Source: Microbacterium sp. Leaf288 (GTDB lineage: Bacteria > Actinomycetota > Actinomycetes > Actinomycetales > Microbacteriaceae). From it: a stretch of DNA of 64,000 nucleotides. Position numbers and translations under genes: made by a program. The notes beneath the pieces were generated by a model. The model ran no database searches. It was given only the letters and a program-made list of their open reading frames with translations, and was not told where the DNA came from. The DNA is taken from assembly GCF_001422925.1 (NCBI RefSeq), contig NZ_LMNI01000012.1:62345-126344 (forward strand). The letters run 5' to 3'. This document shows, piece after piece, positions 56,726 through 64,000 of this stretch (the stretch's first letter is position 1; each line of letters begins with the position of its first letter).

Positions 56726-58879
56726 TTACGCGGCGCCGAGCGCCTGACGCAGCAGGTGCATGAGCGCCGACAGCTGCACCGAGTCGCTCGACTGCGGGTC
56801 GACGGCCTCGCCGTCGAGCGCGCGGGCCGCGAGGCCCTGCTTCGAGTCGATGAGCTCGGCGATCTTGGTGTCGATCGTGTGGGCGGCGATGATGCGCCAC
56901 GCGGTCACGGGTTCGTCCTGGCCGATGCGGTGCACGCGGTCGATCGCCTGCGTCTGCTCGGCGGCCGTCCACGACAGCTCGGCGAGCACGACGTTCGACG
57001 ACGCCTGCATGTTCACGCCGACGCCTGCCGCGGTGAGCGAGCAGACCGCGATGCCGACCTCGGGGTCGTTGTTGAACGCATCGATCGCCTGCTGGCGGGC
57101 CGTGGTGGCCTGGTCGCCGCGCAGCGAGACGGTCTTGAGCCCTGCGGCGGCGAAGTGCGCCTCGGCGGTGTCCATGACATCGATGTGCTTGGCGAAGAAC
57201 ACGACCTTGCCGACCGAGCGCTGCAGCTGCACGGCGTAGTCGGCGGCGAGCACCGCCTTGGCCTGGCCGATCTTGCGCACCATCGTGAAGACGTTCTCGG
57301 AGCCGGTGCCGGCGGCCTTCGACTCCTCGAGCTCGTTGTGCGCCACCAGGCGGACGATGTCCTCGTCGATGTGGCCCGGGCCGTAGCCGCGATCGCCGCG
57401 CGCCTCGATGATGCGCCGGTACTTCGCGGCGAGCCGCTGGCCGAGCTCGCGCTCGGCCTGGCGGATCGACCGGCCGAACTCGTCGTCGAGCTCCACGGGG
57501 AGGTCGGCGATGAGCTTGTCGGGCAGGTCGGCGGCGACGTCCTTCTTCTTGCGTCGCACGATGCCCATCGAGATCACCGCGTCGCGCGCCTCGGGATAGA
57601 ACGACTTGTCGGCCGGTGTGAGGCCCGTCTCGTCGAGCTTCTCCATGAGCGCGGGGCCGGGCTTCTCGCCGGTTGTCCAGCCGAGGAAGCGCCAGATCGC
57701 GTCGAAGTCCTCGACGTCGTTGATCAGCGGCGTACCGGTGAGGGCGAGCAGCAACGGGTTGGGCACCTGCTCGCGGATGCGCGTCGCCAGCGCCAGCACG
57801 TTCTGCGACCGCTGCGACGTGAGGTTCTTGATGAAGTGCGCCTCGTCGACGACCATGCCCTTCAGGCCGATCGAGCTGAGCCACGACAGGTGCCGGTCGA
57901 GGATCTCGTAGTTGACGATGAACACGTCGGCGAACGCGTCGATGTTCTCGCCGTCGCCGTGGATCACGGTCGCACGACGCTGCGGGGTCCAGCGCTCGAC
58001 CTCGCGCGCCCAGTTCATCTTGACGACGTTCGGCACGACCGCGAGGAGCGGGTACGCGTTCGCGACGGATGCTGCGAGCACCGACTCCGCCGTCTTGCCG
58101 AGGCCCGGCTCGTCGGCGAGGAGGAACGTGCGGTGACCGGCGCGCACCGACTCGAGGAACCGCGACTGGTGCGGCATGACCTCGAGGCCCTTGGGCGACA
58201 GGCGGTCGAACTCGGGAACGGGCGGAAGATCCATCGAGGCGGTCGCGCCGCCGGCGCCGGTCTCGAACGCCTTGTACAGCGGGCCCATGAGCTCCCAGCT
58301 GTCGAGGCGGCGGCGGGGCGTCTGCTTCGGCGCGCGGATCGTGAGGTCGGGGGCGAGGAAGGGGTTGGAGTCACGGCGGGCCACGACCTGCGGCGGCACG
58401 ACCTGGCGCTCGGCGAGGGCGGCGGGCACGACGGGCGCGACGACCGGGGCGACATCGGTGATGATGAGCTCGTCGGGCGCCAGCTCGGCGCCCGACTCGA
58501 GCAGCCAGTCGCGGCGCATCCGTCGGGCGACGGGAGAAGTGGCCTGGTCGACCTCGAGCAGCTGGATGAGCGACGTGTCGCGCGCAGCGGTCTTCGCGAG
58601 GATGGTGGCGACGCCGTCGAGCCGCTTCAGCAACTCGGCGCGCGCAGCATCCGTCAGCTCGGAGTCGCCCTTCACCCGCGCGCGCTCCTCGCGCACCAGG
58701 AACGCGATGACCTGGAACTTGACGCGGTTGGTCGGCCCGAGCTTGCCGCGCTGGGCCTTCGCCTCGACCTCGCGGACCTTGCGGGCGAGGATCGGGATGA
58801 TGGGGGCCTCGTCGTCGCGGCGCGCGGACGAGGACTTGCGGCGACGCTGCGCCGTCTGGGCGGGTGCCGTGGTCGGCAT
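56726..58879 (-). CDS. SNF2-family DNA-dependent ATPase/helicase
   Basis: A 717-residue superfamily-2 protein of the SMARCAL1/HARP-like bacterial type. Motif I DEPGLGKTAESVLAA, motif II VVDEAHFIKN (DEAH), motif III ALTGTPLIND, motif V CSLTAAGVGVNMQ and motif VI QAIDRVHRIGQ are in order between residues about 270 and 660. The first 170 residues are a charged, helical region without a recognised domain. It probably remodels nucleic-acid structures or displaces proteins; the partner is unknown. ATG 58879 has an AGGAGGA ribosome-binding site. Confidence 0.92.
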   Translation of the reverse strand: MPTTAPAQTAQRRRKSSSARRDDEAPIIPILARKVREVEAKAQRGKLGPTNRVKFQVIAFLVREERARVKGDSELTDAARAELLKRLDGVATILAKTAARDTSLIQLLEVDQATSPVARRMRRDWLLESGAELAPDELIITDVAPVVAPVVPAALAERQVVPPQVVARRDSNPFLAPDLTIRAPKQTPRRRLDSWELMGPLYKAFETGAGGATASMDLPPVPEFDRLSPKGLEVMPHQSRFLESVRAGHRTFLLADEPGLGKTAESVLAASVANAYPLLAVVPNVVKMNWAREVERWTPQRRATVIHGDGENIDAFADVFIVNYEILDRHLSWLSSIGLKGMVVDEAHFIKNLTSQRSQNVLALATRIREQVPNPLLLALTGTPLINDVEDFDAIWRFLGWTTGEKPGPALMEKLDETGLTPADKSFYPEARDAVISMGIVRRKKKDVAADLPDKLIADLPVELDDEFGRSIRQAERELGQRLAAKYRRIIEARGDRGYGPGHIDEDIVRLVAHNELEESKAAGTGSENVFTMVRKIGQAKAVLAADYAVQLQRSVGKVVFFAKHIDVMDTAEAHFAAAGLKTVSLRGDQATTARQQAIDAFNNDPEVGIAVCSLTAAGVGVNMQASSNVVLAELSWTAAEQTQAIDRVHRIGQDEPVTAWRIIAAHTIDTKIAELIDSKQGLAARALDGEAVDPQSSDSVQLSALMHLLRQALGAA

Positions 58880-59117
58880 GCTCCTCCTGAGCGTGAATGC
58901 CGGATAGGGGGTCCGGCGGGGATCGGATGACACCGATGGTTCTGCGTGCTCCCGCGGGCGGCGCGAACGCCGTCGCGAACGCGGGATCAGGGATTGGCCG
59001 CCGGCGGTCGCGGGCACTCGCTTCTGCGAGCTGCGACATCGTCAGCGGTTCCCCGCGCACCAGTCTAGGGGAACGGGCCCCGGAACGGGGCATTCCCGCG
59101 CGGGATGACCGCCGGAC

Positions 59118-59756
59118 TCAGCCCCAGAGCGTCGCCACGATGTCTTCGGTGTACCTCTCAGGGGCGAAGTTGATCCACGCCGTCGTCACGAGTCCGCCCC
59201 CGCCGACGTAGTGGGTCTCGCCGCGGGTGTACTCCTCGTCGTCGAGCGTCACGCCCCTCTGCTCGATGCGGCACACGGTGCCGTCGCCGAGCGCCTCGCA
59301 GCCGAAGCCCGCCGCGGGCAGCGCCGCCAGCACGGCCTTCTCCTGCTCGGCGTCGACCGCGGTCACGTTGGTCGCGAGCCCGACCTCGCTCGGCTGCCCC
59401 CACGAGCAGCGCAGCGTCGGCGCTCCGCCGTGGATGAGCTCGAGCAGATCGGCGTTCTCCGTCGACAGCATCGTCACGCCGGGGTCGTTGAGAGGCGGGT
59501 TCGCCGACTGCAGCTGCGCGAGCATCGCCGCGGAGTAGATCTCCTCGCACCCGCCGGGCACCTCGAAACCGGCCTGGGGCTTCTCCGTCTCGACCGGGGT
59601 CGCAGACGGATCCGGCGTCTGGTCCTTCATCGTGATCGAGGGACTGCTCGAGGGCGTCGCCTCGGACTCGGGCCGGCATCCGGTCACGACAGCCGCCAGG
59701 GCCGTGAGCGCGACGCACCCGATCACGATCCGCGTCAACCGGCTCTGCACGACCAT
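59118..59756 (-). CDS. Putative secreted lipoprotein, unknown function
   Basis: A 212-residue protein with a signal peptide (RIVIGCVALTALAAVVTGC) ending in the lipobox VTGC, so it is likely lipid-anchored outside the membrane. After a Ser/Thr/Pro-rich linker (residues 30-60) comes a compact domain with four cysteines (GGCEEIYSA, LRCSWG, FGCEALGDGTVCR), probably forming disulfides. I do not recognise a named family; the pattern of Cys pairs and overall size recall small DUF3558-like lipoproteins, a weak resemblance. ATG 59756 is preferred. Confidence 0.78.
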   Translation of the reverse strand: MVVQSRLTRIVIGCVALTALAAVVTGCRPESEATPSSSPSITMKDQTPDPSATPVETEKPQAGFEVPGGCEEIYSAAMLAQLQSANPPLNDPGVTMLSTENADLLELIHGGAPTLRCSWGQPSEVGLATNVTAVDAEQEKAVLAALPAAGFGCEALGDGTVCRIEQRGVTLDDEEYTRGETHYVGGGGLVTTAWINFAPERYTEDIVATLWG

Positions 59757-59867
59757 TCCCACGCCACCCCTCGCGCGCCGCGGAAGACGGAAGGGCGACG
59801 CGCCTTCGACCCTAACGAGACAGGCGGACGGATGCCGCGGGCCACGCCGCGCGCGCGAGCACAGCCG

Positions 59868-60764
59868 TCACGGGCCGGCGTAGACGCTCTGCCACTCCGA
59901 CAGCGTGTGCGGGTCGTCGGTGACGATGCCGTCGACGCCGAGGGCCGTGACCTCGTCCCACTGGGAGTCGTCGTTGAGGGTGTAGACGACCACGCGCGCA
60001 CCCGCGGCGTGCAGCTCATCGACGATGCCCGGCCGCGCGAGCACCGCCTTGCGGTTCACGACGACACCGCGCGCTCCGGCCTCGGCGACCGCGCTCACGA
60101 CGTCCGACGGGAGCTGCTTCAGGATGAGCAGCCGCGACAGCACGTCCGACCCGGCCGCGGCGAGCGCGAGCGTCCGCGCATCGAAGCTCGCGAAGACGAT
60201 GCGGCGCTCGAGGCCGCGCGCGGCGACATCGGCGACCGCCGCGTCGACGGCCGCGGCATCCCATTCGCCCTTCAGCTCCACGATCGCGCGCCCGTCGGCG
60301 GCGACGAGCGCGTCGAGGAACTCCACGAAGGTGGGGACCGGGGTGCCGGTGAAGCCGCGGTCGAACCAGGCGCCGGCGTCGAGGGCCTTCACCTCGGCCA
60401 GGCTGAGGGAGGCGAGACGCCCGTGACCGTCGGTGGTGCGATCGACCGTCTTGTCGTGCATGAGCACCGGCTGCCGGTCGGCGGTGAGCGCGACGTCGAC
60501 CTCGACGTAGTCGAACCCGGCGGCGAGCGCGGCGGTGATGGCGGGCAACGTGTTCTCGGGCGCCGTCGCCGCTCCGCCGCGATGACTGGCGATGAACGCG
60601 GCTTCTCCCGGCGTCCGTTCGTCCCCCATCAGCTCGCGCGAACTCACGCGCGCAGGGGTGGCACCGAGGAAGGCGATCACCAGACTCGCGATCGCGAGGA
60701 CGCACATGACGGACAGAGCGTGGATCCGGTCGCGGGCGCGATCGGATGCCGCGGAGTAGGGCAT
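59868..60764 (-). CDS. Glycerophosphodiester phosphodiesterase, membrane-anchored
   Basis: A 298-residue GDPD-family protein releasing glycerol-3-phosphate from deacylated phospholipids. One N-terminal membrane helix (about 18-38, VMCVLAIASLVIAFLGA) anchors it, with the catalytic domain outside. Motifs: ASHRGGAATAPENTLPA (His/Glu), YVEVDVALTADRQPVLMHDKT with the second His, and VVYTLNDDSQWDEVTALGVDGIVTDDP at the end. ATG 60764 has a GGAGG ribosome-binding site ten bases upstream. Confidence 0.94.
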   Translation of the reverse strand: MPYSAASDRARDRIHALSVMCVLAIASLVIAFLGATPARVSSRELMGDERTPGEAAFIASHRGGAATAPENTLPAITAALAAGFDYVEVDVALTADRQPVLMHDKTVDRTTDGHGRLASLSLAEVKALDAGAWFDRGFTGTPVPTFVEFLDALVAADGRAIVELKGEWDAAAVDAAVADVAARGLERRIVFASFDARTLALAAAGSDVLSRLLILKQLPSDVVSAVAEAGARGVVVNRKAVLARPGIVDELHAAGARVVVYTLNDDSQWDEVTALGVDGIVTDDPHTLSEWQSVYAGP

Positions 60765-60844
60765 CGGGCATGTCCTCCGGGGGTCGTACCCCACGTCATC
60801 GTCGACGTGGTGCGGACCACTCTACATGCGCCGTTACTTATTCG

Positions 60845-62080
60845 TTACTTTGTTTTGGCTTGGCTTTCACGCACCATGCGGATCGCGTCCCAGAGGGCCT
60901 CGGCGACGTCTTCTTTGGTCCCCCGCCGGGCACCGATGACCTCGCCGTCCGCGCCGATGATCGTGACGGCGTTGTCGGCCGCCTCGAATCCCTTCGACCA
61001 GCCCACCTCGTTCACCGCGAGCAGATCGGCTCCCTTGCGCGCTGCCTTGCGGCGCCCTCGGTCGAGGAGGGTCTCGCCGTCGCCTGGCGTCTCGGCCGCG
61101 AATCCGACGATCGTCTGACCCTCGCGCCTGCGCCGGACGAGCCCCGCGAGGATGTCGTCGTTCTCGATCAGGTCGAGCGTGATGCCGCCGACCGGAGCCG
61201 ACTCCTTGGAGCGCTTGAGCGGCGACACCTCGGCCACGCGGTAGTCGGCGACGGCGGCCGCCATCACGATGACGTCGGCCCCTCCGGCCTCCGCCGCAAC
61301 GGCCTCGCCGAGCTCCGCCGCGGTTCCCGCGCGCACCACCCGCAGACCCGGACGAGCCGATGCCGCGGCCAGCACCCCGTCGTCGACGTGGGCGGCGACG
61401 AGCACGACGTCGGCTCCACGCTCTGCCGCCGACAGCGCGACGGCGACGCCCTGCCGTCCGCTGGAGCGGTTGCCGATGTAGCGGACGGGATCGATCGGCT
61501 CGCGGGTGCCGCCGGCGCTCACGACGACCCGCAGTCCGCGCAGGTCGCCGGCGCCGCCCTCGGCAGCGGCGAGCGCGGCGGCGACGATGACCTCGGGCTC
61601 CGACATCCGTCCCGGTCCGCTGTCCCCGCCGGTGAGCTCGCCGTCCTCCGGGCCGACCACGATGACGCCGCGCTCGCGCAGCACCGCCATGTTGTGGACC
61701 GTCGAGGGGTGCCGCCACATCTCGGTGTGCATGGCCGGGGCCACGACGACCGGTGCCGTGGTGGCGAGTAGGGTCGTTCCGAGGAGGTCGTCCGCGAGCC
61801 CCGCGGTCATCTTCGCCAGCGTGTTCGCCGTCGCGGGCGCCACGATCACGAGGTCGGCCGCCTGGCCGAGCGCGACGTGACGAACGCGTGCGACGTCGTC
61901 GTGGACGGAGGTCGTCACGGGGTGACGGCTGATCGCCTCCCAGGTCGGCATCCCCACGAAGCGCAGCGCGTCCTCCGTGGGAACGACGTGGACCTCGTGC
62001 CCGTCCTTGACGAGCAGGCGCACGAGCTGAACCGCTTTGTAGGCGGCGATGCCACCGGTGACCCCGACCACGACGAACAC
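60845..62080 (-). CDS. coaBC: Bifunctional phosphopantothenoylcysteine decarboxylase / phosphopantothenate-cysteine ligase
   Basis: A 411-residue coenzyme A biosynthesis enzyme. CoaC half (about 1-180): VGVTGGIAAYKAVQLVRLL, His in SRHPV, the PATANTLAKMTAGLADDLL flavin/substrate block and PAMHTEMW. CoaB half (about 190-411): VSAGGTREPIDPVRYIGNRSSG, AAAVADYRV and the VGFAAETP motif. The GTG at 62080 begins the conserved sequence; a CAAGAT hexamer lies six bases before it, so a leaderless mRNA is possible. The gene is divergent from the NRDE gene. Confidence 0.96.
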   Translation of the reverse strand: MFVVVGVTGGIAAYKAVQLVRLLVKDGHEVHVVPTEDALRFVGMPTWEAISRHPVTTSVHDDVARVRHVALGQAADLVIVAPATANTLAKMTAGLADDLLGTTLLATTAPVVVAPAMHTEMWRHPSTVHNMAVLRERGVIVVGPEDGELTGGDSGPGRMSEPEVIVAAALAAAEGGAGDLRGLRVVVSAGGTREPIDPVRYIGNRSSGRQGVAVALSAAERGADVVLVAAHVDDGVLAAASARPGLRVVRAGTAAELGEAVAAEAGGADVIVMAAAVADYRVAEVSPLKRSKESAPVGGITLDLIENDDILAGLVRRRREGQTIVGFAAETPGDGETLLDRGRRKAARKGADLLAVNEVGWSKGFEAADNAVTIIGADGEVIGARRGTKEDVAEALWDAIRMVRESQAKTK

Positions 62081-62150
62081 CCTCCGATCTTGGCACGACT
62101 GCCCGAACACCCGGCCCACCGGCCGTACGAACCACCCGAGGAGCGCCGCA

Positions 62151-62867
62151 ATGTGCACCGTCGTGATCCGCGTCCCCGAGTCGCCGGACGAACCCACGCG
62201 CGTGCTCGCGATCCGCGACGAGGACCCCGAACGGCCGTGGAACCCGCTCGGCCGCTGGTGGCCCGAGGCGCACGACGGCGTCGTCGGCGTGCGCGATGTG
62301 CGCGCGGGCGGCGCCTGGCTCGCGGCCGATCCGGCGGCCGGCCGCCTCGCGGTGCTCCTCAACCGCGCAGACGAGTCGACGCGCCCCGAATCCGAGCTCG
62401 TCTCGCGCGGCGGCATCGTGCTCGACGCGGTGGCCGGCCGCTCCCCCGCCGGCGAACCACGGACTCACGGGTTCAACCTCGTGGAGGTCGATGGACCGCA
62501 GGCCCGCGTGCTCACGTGGGACGGCATCACCCTCCGGGCGACCGAGCTCGAGCCCGGCACGCACATGATCGCCCACGACGACGTCGACGACAGCGGCACA
62601 CCCCGCATCGCCCGGTGGCTGGGCGAGTTCCGGGCTACGGAGCCTGCCGTGGACGGACGATGGTGGATGCCGTGGGTCGACGTCCTCGAGCGCTCGGCCG
62701 AGCTCGCGCCCACCGACGACGGCGCCATCATCCGCGACAACCGCCCGCTCGGCTACCCCACCCTGTCACTTCTGGCGTGCGTCGCCTCGGTGTCGGCCGA
62801 CGACGTCGACGTGCACTACGGCGAGCTGCGCGAGCCCGGCCAGTGGGGCGGCCTCGAACTCATCTAG
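62151..62867 (+). CDS. NRDE-family protein (TANGO2-like)
   Basis: A 238-residue protein of the NRDE (Asn-Arg-Asp-Glu) family, the bacterial relatives of TANGO2. It starts MCTVVIRV, so Cys2 becomes the N-terminal residue after methionine removal (Ntn-hydrolase-like), and continues VLAIRDEDPERPWNPLGRWWP and ARAGGAWLAAD-type motif (VRAGGAWLAADPAAGRLAVLLNR region). Biochemical activity of the family is not established. The ATG at 62151 is fixed by the conserved MCT and a GAGGAG ribosome-binding site. Confidence 0.88.
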   Translation: MCTVVIRVPESPDEPTRVLAIRDEDPERPWNPLGRWWPEAHDGVVGVRDVRAGGAWLAADPAAGRLAVLLNRADESTRPESELVSRGGIVLDAVAGRSPAGEPRTHGFNLVEVDGPQARVLTWDGITLRATELEPGTHMIAHDDVDDSGTPRIARWLGEFRATEPAVDGRWWMPWVDVLERSAELAPTDDGAIIRDNRPLGYPTLSLLACVASVSADDVDVHYGELREPGQWGGLELI

Positions 62868-62986
62868 GCGGCGCCTCGGCGTCCGACGCGCTGATCCGCT
62901 CGTACGCAACCGCGGATCCGCTCCTGCGGACGGACGGGCCGACACGCCGCTTCCGGGCTGTGCCGACCGGCGTGTCACACACAGCG

Positions 62987-63000
62987 TCCGCACGTGCGGA
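62987..63000. repeat. 14-bp perfect palindrome
   Basis: TCCGCACGTGCGGA, in a convergent intergenic region, where a promoter operator is not expected. Confidence 0.5.
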
Positions 63001-63048
63001 TCCGATTCTGCGAGCGGACGGGGATCGCCCGAGACCGGATGGCACGAC

Positions 63049-63091
63049 GGAGCGGGACGGATGCCTCGGCCCGAGGCATCCGTCCCGCTCC
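63049..63091. terminator. Long bidirectional terminator (GGATGC-core stem)
   Basis: Perfect 20-base arms (left arm GGAGCGGGACGGATGCCTCG) with a three-base loop GCC, between convergent genes. It is the longest of the stems sharing the ACGGATGCC core. Confidence 0.8.
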
Positions 63092-63113
63092 CGTCGTCGG
63101 CCGTCCCGCGCCG

Positions 63114-63977
63114 TTACACCAGGCTCTTCGGGTGCCAGACGGTCTTGGTCTCGGTGAACGCGGTGATGCGGGCGAGGCTCGGGGCCGCAGCATCCGTTCC
63201 GTTCTCGGGAGGGAGCACGCGCGTCAGCGTCTCGGCCGCGGCGATCTGGAGGTCGATCCAGTCGAGGTCGCCGGCGCCGACGAGGTCGAGCGCGTGCACA
63301 TCGGGGTGCGACGCGAGCCACGGCGCGATCTCGGCGGGTGAGCCGGTGAGCACATTCACGACTCCCCCGGGCACGTCGCTCGTCGCCAGCACCTCGGCGA
63401 GGGAGATCGCCGACAGCGGGTAGCGCTGCGACGCCACCACGACGACCGAGTTGCCGGTCACGAGCGCGGGCGCGATGGCCGACACGAGACCGACGAGAGC
63501 CGTGTCCTGCGGGGCGATGACGCCCACGACCCCGGTCGGCTCGGGCACCGAGATGTTGAAGTACGGACCGGCGACGGGGTTGCCGTTGCCGGCGACCTGG
63601 CCGAACTTGTCGCACCAGCCGGCGTACCAGACCCAGCGATCGATCGACTCGTCGACCTCGGCTGCGGCGACCGCGGCAGAGACGCCCGTCTGCTGCACGA
63701 TCTCGTCCACGAACTGCGCCCGACGACCCTCGAGGATCTCGGCGACACGGTAGAGGACCTGACCGCGGTTGTACGCGGTGGCGCCCGACCAGCCCTTCAC
63801 GGCGCCGCGCGCCGAGACGACGGCATCCCGTGCGTCCTTGCGGGAGGCGAGCGCGGCGTTCGCGAGGAAGTCGCCCTTCGGCGTCGCCACCTCGTACGTG
63901 CGGCCCGATTCGCTGCGCGGGAAGGCGCCTCCGATGTAGAGCTTGTACGTCTTGGGAACGGTCAGTCGCTTGCTCAT
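63114..63977 (-). CDS. Short aldehyde dehydrogenase paralogue lacking the catalytic domain
   Basis: A 287-residue protein covering only the N-terminal, cofactor-binding part of the ALDH fold: YIGGAFPRSESGRTYEV, VLYRVAEILEGRRAQFV, PTGVVGVIAPQD and LVTGNSVVVVAS. The domain with the catalytic Cys (VFxxxGQxC) is absent, and the reading frame ends in an intact stop with its own C-terminal sequence (ETKTVWHPKSLV), so it is not simply broken. As I recall, actinobacteria often encode such a short ALDH after a full-length one near deoC; that neighbour would lie beyond the window. An AAGGAGG ribosome-binding site precedes the ATG. Confidence 0.85.
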   Translation of the reverse strand: MSKRLTVPKTYKLYIGGAFPRSESGRTYEVATPKGDFLANAALASRKDARDAVVSARGAVKGWSGATAYNRGQVLYRVAEILEGRRAQFVDEIVQQTGVSAAVAAAEVDESIDRWVWYAGWCDKFGQVAGNGNPVAGPYFNISVPEPTGVVGVIAPQDTALVGLVSAIAPALVTGNSVVVVASQRYPLSAISLAEVLATSDVPGGVVNVLTGSPAEIAPWLASHPDVHALDLVGAGDLDWIDLQIAAAETLTRVLPPENGTDAAAPSLARITAFTETKTVWHPKSLV

Positions 63978-64000
63978 GCCGAGACCTCCTTCTTCGAACG

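Larger units (their letters stand above)
62868..63113. other. Repeat-rich convergent intergenic region
   Basis: 246 bases between the NRDE gene and the convergent aldehyde dehydrogenase gene. It has three imperfect copies of GATCCG(C/A)T(C/T) at 62893, 62915 and 62999, the inverted repeat GACACGCCG/CGGCGTGTC (62941-62949 with 62968-62976), the perfect 14-bp palindrome TCCGCACGTGCGGA (62987-63000), and a long terminator (63049-63091). No coding region is convincing. Confidence 0.55.

Noticed and set aside
55536-57884. A frame fusing pfkA to an upstream 440-codon stretch
   Set aside because: The upstream part is an alternative frame of the SNF2 helicase gene; pfkA begins at its conserved ATG at 56564.
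1-64000. CRISPR arrays, tRNA or rRNA genes, insertion sequences, prophage genes
   Set aside because: No regularly spaced direct repeats, cloverleaf-type sequences with CCA-type ends, transposase or integrase motifs were seen on either strand.

Overview
The window is very GC-rich (about 70%), gene-dense chromosomal DNA of an actinobacterium. The gene complement fits Microbacteriaceae, most probably Microbacterium or a close relative: thyA-dapB-pnp-rpsO core genes, an actinobacterial-type phosphofructokinase, GTG/TTG starts, DUF4395, DUF5302 and NRDE proteins, and many starts that look leaderless. The genus is inferred from gene content and style only. There is no rRNA, tRNA, insertion sequence, prophage or CRISPR array.

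Layout. 1-6.7 kb: thyA (cut by the window edge), a redox cluster (membrane thioredoxin, DUF4395, OsmC, SDR), dapB with a TPR membrane protein, a GNAT acetyltransferase, a histidine phosphatase and an aldo/keto-reductase-fold protein that has lost most of its catalytic tetrad. 7-10.1 kb: pnp, then divergent tiny genes (DUF5302 and two very acidic mini-proteins). 10.2-15.9 kb: a dicarboxylate-response block (dctA, DcuS/DcuR-like two-component system) followed by glutamate decarboxylase and a membrane protein. 16-21.4 kb: a glycosyltransferase-SGNH hydrolase fusion, DedA, a non-specific nuclease, and an LLM monooxygenase with its FMN reductase. 21.6-28.2 kb: an alpha-galactoside utilisation locus (ROK regulator, GH36 alpha-galactosidase, binding lipoprotein, two permeases, no ATPase gene). 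28.2-35.4 kb: two esterase/hydrolases, an acyltransferase, a Tat-exported latex-clearing-protein-like oxygenase, an SDR and a 2OG-Fe(II) oxygenase. 35.4-44.9 kb: rpsO, MFS and DMT transporters, YceI, FKBP, PrsW, FAH-family hydrolase, DUF4190, aspartate ammonia-lyase, a cyclic-nucleotide-type phosphoesterase. 45-50.2 kb: a 1134-residue BTAD/STAND/WD40-like regulator behind paired palindromes, and a PiT phosphate transporter. 50.3-64 kb: oligopeptidase B, a LuxR-type LAL regulator, pfkA, a SNF2 helicase, a lipoprotein, a glycerophosphodiesterase, coaBC, an NRDE protein and a short aldehyde dehydrogenase.

How parts work together: dctA, its sensor/regulator pair and aspA/gadB point to C4-dicarboxylate and acidic amino-acid metabolism; the ROK-GH36-ABC block forms one inducible sugar system; PNPase and S15, usually neighbours, lie 26 kb apart here, so the DNA between may have been inserted or rearranged.

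Two genome-style signals stand out. First, the 8-mer ACGGATGC (either strand) occurs about 30 times by eye, where base composition predicts about two, and its GGATGC core forms the stem of about half of the intergenic terminator hairpins. Second, at least eleven starts are preceded at 6-8 nt by a TANNNT -10 box, the arrangement expected of leaderless mRNAs.
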